Source of the DNA: Bdellovibrionales bacterium
GTDB taxonomy: Bacteria > Bdellovibrionota > Bdellovibrionia > Bdellovibrionales > JAMPXM01
Direction: 5' to 3'
NCBI GenBank assembly: GCA_005792225.1
Contig: SXSP01000232.1
Location: 1-9,714 of the forward strand
Length of the DNA stretch: 9,714 bases
Both the position numbers and the translations under genes were made by a program. Below the pieces are notes generated by a model. That model saw nothing but the letters and a program-made list of their open reading frames with translations, was not told the origin of the DNA and did no database searches. Every line of letters starts with the position of its first letter. The first letter of the stretch is position 1. Below, piece by piece: positions 6,844 through 9,714 of this stretch.

Positions 6844-8678
6844 TAGGCGGCCTCGCCGATCGGTCGCACACTCGCAATCTCCGGCTCAAAGTGAATGAGG
6901 ATCAAAGTGGCGTCGTCTTCAAGTGGCGTCCCGCCGCGGAATTCCTGGATGTCGCCCACAATGCCGCCGAGAGCTTCGTCGATGCGGTCTTTCGCGTGGA
7001 ACGCGTTCGCCACGGAAGCCAGGAAGCCCTGCTCTCCCCAATTCGTCCCCTCGGGGCCGCGAAGATGAACGACACCATCGGTGTAAAACACGATACGGTC
7101 GTCAGGCTTCAGTTGGAATCGGCTTTCTTCAAATTCGCCGTCGATTTTTTCACCCAACCGTTGAGCGCCAACGGCTGCGACCGGCACAAAATCAGTTTGT
7201 TTTGCGAGCTCTTCCGACATGTGCAAGATCATCGGCGGCTGATGCGAGGCATTTGCGTAAGTCATCTCTCCCGTCGTCTTGTCGATGCAAGCGAGGAAGA
7301 AGCTCATCGTCAATTGTCCCTTGAAGGTCTCGTAAATCGCACGATTTAAGACGGCGATCGAAATTGAAACCGGAACATGCGGGCCGAAATGGATGACCGA
7401 GGCGACCGCGCGCACGGCGCTCGAGAGTAAAGCCGCCTGATCTCCACGCCCGGTACCGTCGCCCACCCAAATGTAAGCTTTGTCTTCTTTTTCGAAGTAG
7501 TACCACCAGTCGCCACCACCGCGGTCGGCCGGTTGACGGTGGCCTACGACTTCAACGGTCCCAAGGCGTGCGTGATTTTCCGGAAGCAGGAATTCATTCG
7601 CCTGACCTGTTCTGCCCGTCTGATTCATGCGGCGTGAAACTTCTTCAGCCATCAGATTAAAGTTCGACGCGAGAACGCCCACTTCGCCACCTGACTTGAT
7701 GTCCACTCGTACGTCGAATTGTCCTTCGGCGAATTTCTGCGCCACCGCATTCAACTCCCGAAACGCTAACGTGAGACCTCGCGAAGCGAAAGCTGACGCG
7801 ATCGTCAGAAGCGCCAAGATCGCAACGAATAGAAATTGCGATCTGCGCACCAAGGTCTCTCTCGCGCTGAGTGCGGAATTCTTGTCAACCATCGAGATCA
7901 CGACGAGATCGGCGACACCGACATCGCTGAACGAAGCCAAAAAAGAAGTTTCCGCTGGCGAAATCAATTCAGAGATCCCTTCGGGCGTCTTTTGCTCCGC
8001 AAGCATGCTCCAGATCTGCGCGGCTCCCCAGCCTTGCGCGATCTCGCCCGCCGCGAAGAGGGGCTGCGAATCTGATTTTCGTACCAAGTAGCTCGTGTCG
8101 GTTCCGCTTTCGCTAAAAACCGCCGCCAACTCGCTCGCCTCAAAGAGAGTGACGGCGACGACGTGCTTTGGATCATTCGCATCGCCGAAACGTGCGGCCA
8201 TCAAGAGAGAGCCGGGACTCAGATCAGTTCCTTCGAGAACGATGCCGCCCGTTCGCGCCTTTTTTACCAAGGCATCAAAAACTTGCGCGCGCGCACCCAC
8301 GGCGGGCTTCACTTGAGTCTTTGACATGTCGACGGTTCGTTCGTAGCCGCCCGTCTGCTCATTGACGGCGTACACCTGAAAAGCCAGAAACTTTGCCTCA
8401 CGATCGAAGTAGTACGTACCCGTCTCCGCGAGATTTTTCGTATCGGCACGATACGTGAGGACCAAGGCTTGCGATAGCGAGATCACCGAACTCACTTCTG
8501 AATTCACGCGCGCCGCGCGCGTCTTCGAAATCCAAAGAGAAGAATCGAAGACGTAGGCGATCTTATCAGAAGAAAATGTGCTGATCGCGACCCACAAAAA
8601 TACGAGGAGACCGCACAACGGAATCACCGTCAAAGACGCCAGAAGTTTGTAACGAAGCGAAAGCCCTTTCATTTTCAT
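6843..8678 (-). CDS. Membrane-bound HAMP/PP2C-type (SpoIIE) serine phosphatase with periplasmic sensor
   Basis: A 611-residue sensor phosphatase. A membrane helix (about 11-32) and a second (about 279-300) enclose a ~245-residue periplasmic region that reads like a Cache-type sensor (for example SYLVRKSDSQPLFAAGE, 196-212), though that assignment is tentative. A HAMP linker (about 300-352) leads to a SpoIIE/PP2C domain (about 370-597) with metal-site motifs GGGDWWYY (387-394, Asp390), WVGDGTGRGDQAAL (404-417, Asp407), FYTDGV (531-536, Asp534) and EDDATL (587-592, Asp588-589). The frame is open upstream to 8831 but that overlaps the divergent gene, so the start is the ATG at 8678 or, two codons on, 8672, which has better spacing from GAGAG (8684-8680). 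Expected role: sense a periplasmic signal and dephosphorylate the STAS protein. The stop overlaps the ATPase start. Confidence 0.9.
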   Translation of the reverse strand: MKMKGLSLRYKLLASLTVIPLCGLLVFLWVAISTFSSDKIAYVFDSSLWISKTRAARVNSEVSSVISLSQALVLTYRADTKNLAETGTYYFDREAKFLAFQVYAVNEQTGGYERTVDMSKTQVKPAVGARAQVFDALVKKARTGGIVLEGTDLSPGSLLMAARFGDANDPKHVVAVTLFEASELAAVFSESGTDTSYLVRKSDSQPLFAAGEIAQGWGAAQIWSMLAEQKTPEGISELISPAETSFLASFSDVGVADLVVISMVDKNSALSARETLVRRSQFLFVAILALLTIASAFASRGLTLAFRELNAVAQKFAEGQFDVRVDIKSGGEVGVLASNFNLMAEEVSRRMNQTGRTGQANEFLLPENHARLGTVEVVGHRQPADRGGGDWWYYFEKEDKAYIWVGDGTGRGDQAALLSSAVRAVASVIHFGPHVPVSISIAVLNRAIYETFKGQLTMSFFLACIDKTTGEMTYANASHQPPMILHMSEELAKQTDFVPVAAVGAQRLGEKIDGEFEESRFQLKPDDRIVFYTDGVVHLRGPEGTNWGEQGFLASVANAFHAKDRIDEALGGIVGDIQEFRGGTPLEDDATLILIHFEPEIASVRPIGEAA

Positions 8679-8716
8679 GCTCTCGGTATCGGAAACGCCC
8701 TGGCGAAAAGTTAATG

Positions 8717-8735
8717 GGTCCCGAATTTCAGGACC
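8717..8735. promoter_or_regulatory. 19-base imperfect palindrome, candidate operator
   Basis: GGTCCCGAATTTCAGGACC is symmetric about 8726: eight of nine base pairs match (GGTCC/GGACC and GAA/TTC; only 8722/8730 fails). It lies in the gap between the divergent phosphatase and FecR-domain genes, 38 bases before the first start codon and 55 before the other, and just upstream of a possible promoter of the latter. A dimeric regulator could act on both genes from here. No T-tract follows on either strand, so it is not a terminator. Confidence 0.4.
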
Positions 8736-8743
8736 TTCGTCCG

Positions 8744-8772
8744 TCGAGAGCGTCCCGGGAGAGGTCGATAAA
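8744..8772 (+). promoter_or_regulatory. Possible sigma70-type promoter of the FecR-domain gene
   Basis: TCGAGA (8744-8749) and GATAAA (8767-8772) each match four of six consensus bases with an ideal 17-base spacer. The -10 element is 18 bases before the ATG, leaving room for GGAG at 8779-8782. The match is only moderate. Confidence 0.3.
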
Positions 8773-8790
8773 CCAAACGGAGAACTTCGA

Positions 8791-9714
8791 ATGAGCGACG
8801 AGCAAACGAGCTTGATCAAAAAAATCGGCATCGACGGTGTGATGATCCTCGTCGCGTCGATTGTCTTTTGCGTCTCCGTTTATTCGCTCCTCACGGATCG
8901 AGAAAACACACGCCGCAAGACGAAGAACGAGACGCCGGTCGCTCGCCTGACGACGAGCAAGAATGATGTACGCAGACGCGTTGACACAGGTTTCAGCTGG
9001 GGCATGATCCGAAAAGACGACGTCGCGTTCGACGGCGATAGCCTCTTCACCGGGGTAGACTCCGAAGCCCTCTTCGAAATCGAGAGCGGTGGAAAGTTCA
9101 CGGTTGAGCCGAATTCTCTCGTCATCCTGCGCACGCGCTCAAGTGCACTTCAGTTCGATCTTCAATACGGAAGCATTTCCGCCAAAGTTCAAACAAACCA
9201 GCCGATCATCGTTGGCAGCCACGACGTTCCCCAGAAAATCACCGCGGAAGACGCCGACGTGCGAATCATCGCCGATGGGCCGGGACACGACACAAAGGTC
9301 CAAGTTCTCAAAGGGGAGATTCATCTTTCAGACGCGGCTCTATCGAACGCTTCGGAATCGACACCGAAACCACTTCAGCAAGGCGAATTCGCGCACATCA
9401 GCCCTTCCGGTGCGGTGACTATCAAAAGAACCGAGATCACGCTCCTATCACCTTCATCGGGTCAGAACCTCTGGCTCCCGCTCGGCGGATCCGTTAAGTT
9501 CATCTGGAACCGTGTGGGTACAACCGCGAATCAACCGGTGCAATTCGAAATTTCAATGGACCCATCGTTTACCCAACCACTTGTAAGAGCCGTGATCAAC
9601 GCCAACCAGTTTGACCTACCCGAGGGCCGCCGGCCAGAGGGCGGAGTTTATTGGCGAGTGGCTCCCCTTGCGAATCATCAGATGATCCCTCCCACACTCC
9701 CCTGGCGTCTCTCC
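8791..9714 (+). CDS. Membrane-anchored FecR-domain protein (3' end outside window)
   Basis: Open from the ATG at 8791 to the window edge, 308 codons with no stop, so the C-terminus is missing. GGAG lies eight bases before the ATG. A short N-terminus is followed by one membrane helix (about 12-34) with a charged segment after it (36-47), giving a single-pass protein whose bulk is probably periplasmic. Residues about 60-178 read as a FecR domain: DSLFTGVDSEALFEIESGG (83-101), EPNSLVIL (106-113), LQYGSISAKV (124-133) and VQVLKGEIHL (170-179). From about 213 the pattern changes to an Ig/fibronectin-like strand-rich region, with SVKFIWN (234-240), FEISMDPSF (252-260) and GGVYWRVAP (284-292). No TonB-receptor or FecI-type sigma gene is seen beside it. 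Divergent transcription from the sensor phosphatase suggests, but does not prove, a shared regulator or function. Confidence 0.85.
   Translation, partial: MSDEQTSLIKKIGIDGVMILVASIVFCVSVYSLLTDRENTRRKTKNETPVARLTTSKNDVRRRVDTGFSWGMIRKDDVAFDGDSLFTGVDSEALFEIESGGKFTVEPNSLVILRTRSSALQFDLQYGSISAKVQTNQPIIVGSHDVPQKITAEDADVRIIADGPGHDTKVQVLKGEIHLSDAALSNASESTPKPLQQGEFAHISPSGAVTIKRTEITLLSPSSGQNLWLPLGGSVKFIWNRVGTTANQPVQFEISMDPSFTQPLVRAVINANQFDLPEGRRPEGGVYWRVAPLANHQMIPPTLPWRLS

Noticed and set aside
6744..7349. 201-codon open frame on the plus strand across the ATPase/phosphatase junction
   Set aside because: It is antisense to two genes with clear catalytic motifs and shows no recognisable domain; such frames arise from the codon bias of this genome.
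8679..8831. In-frame upstream extension of the sensor phosphatase
   Set aside because: It would overlap the divergent FecR-domain gene, contains no domain, and the natural membrane anchor begins right after the ATG codons at 8678 and 8672.

Overview
The window is about 9.7 kb of gene-dense, moderately GC-rich bacterial chromosome with no RNA genes, mobile elements, CRISPR arrays or long repeats that I can see. Nine complete protein genes and one gene cut by the right edge account for nearly everything. Gene content (two free-standing signalling protein sets, a PP2C/GHKL-ATPase/STAS trio, an HDOD protein, and a FecR-domain protein with an Ig-like beta-rich tail) looks most like a Gram-negative, signalling-rich lineage such as Bdellovibrionota or a related former deltaproteobacterium. 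This placement is an inference from gene style, not a match I could run.

Left part (63-2893), housekeeping. A tRNA-dihydrouridine synthase gene lies on the minus strand, diverging from a purK-purE operon on the plus strand. PurK and PurE together carboxylate aminoimidazole ribotide in purine synthesis. The order purK then purE is the reverse of the E. coli operon.

Middle and right part (2900-8678), a minus-strand signalling cluster. In transcription order it encodes a membrane-bound HAMP/PP2C phosphatase (8678-6843), a GHKL ATPase of the anti-sigma kinase type with a long N-terminal extension (6843-6046), a STAS-domain protein with a cysteine-containing C-terminal extension (6027-5533), then a 94-base gap with two inverted repeats, and then a CheY-like receiver (5438-5013), an HDOD protein (5006-4113) and a soluble PAS histidine kinase (4105-2900). 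The first three form a partner-switching module: the phosphatase would dephosphorylate the STAS protein, the ATPase would phosphorylate it and bind a target. The last three form a two-component module. None of the six proteins has a recognisable DNA-binding domain and no sigma factor is encoded in the window, so the final output is unknown.

Right edge (8791-9714). A gene diverging from the phosphatase encodes a membrane-anchored FecR-domain protein and continues past the window. The 112-base gap between them contains a 19-base near-perfect palindrome that is a candidate operator. The first 62 bases hold no gene or convincing signal.
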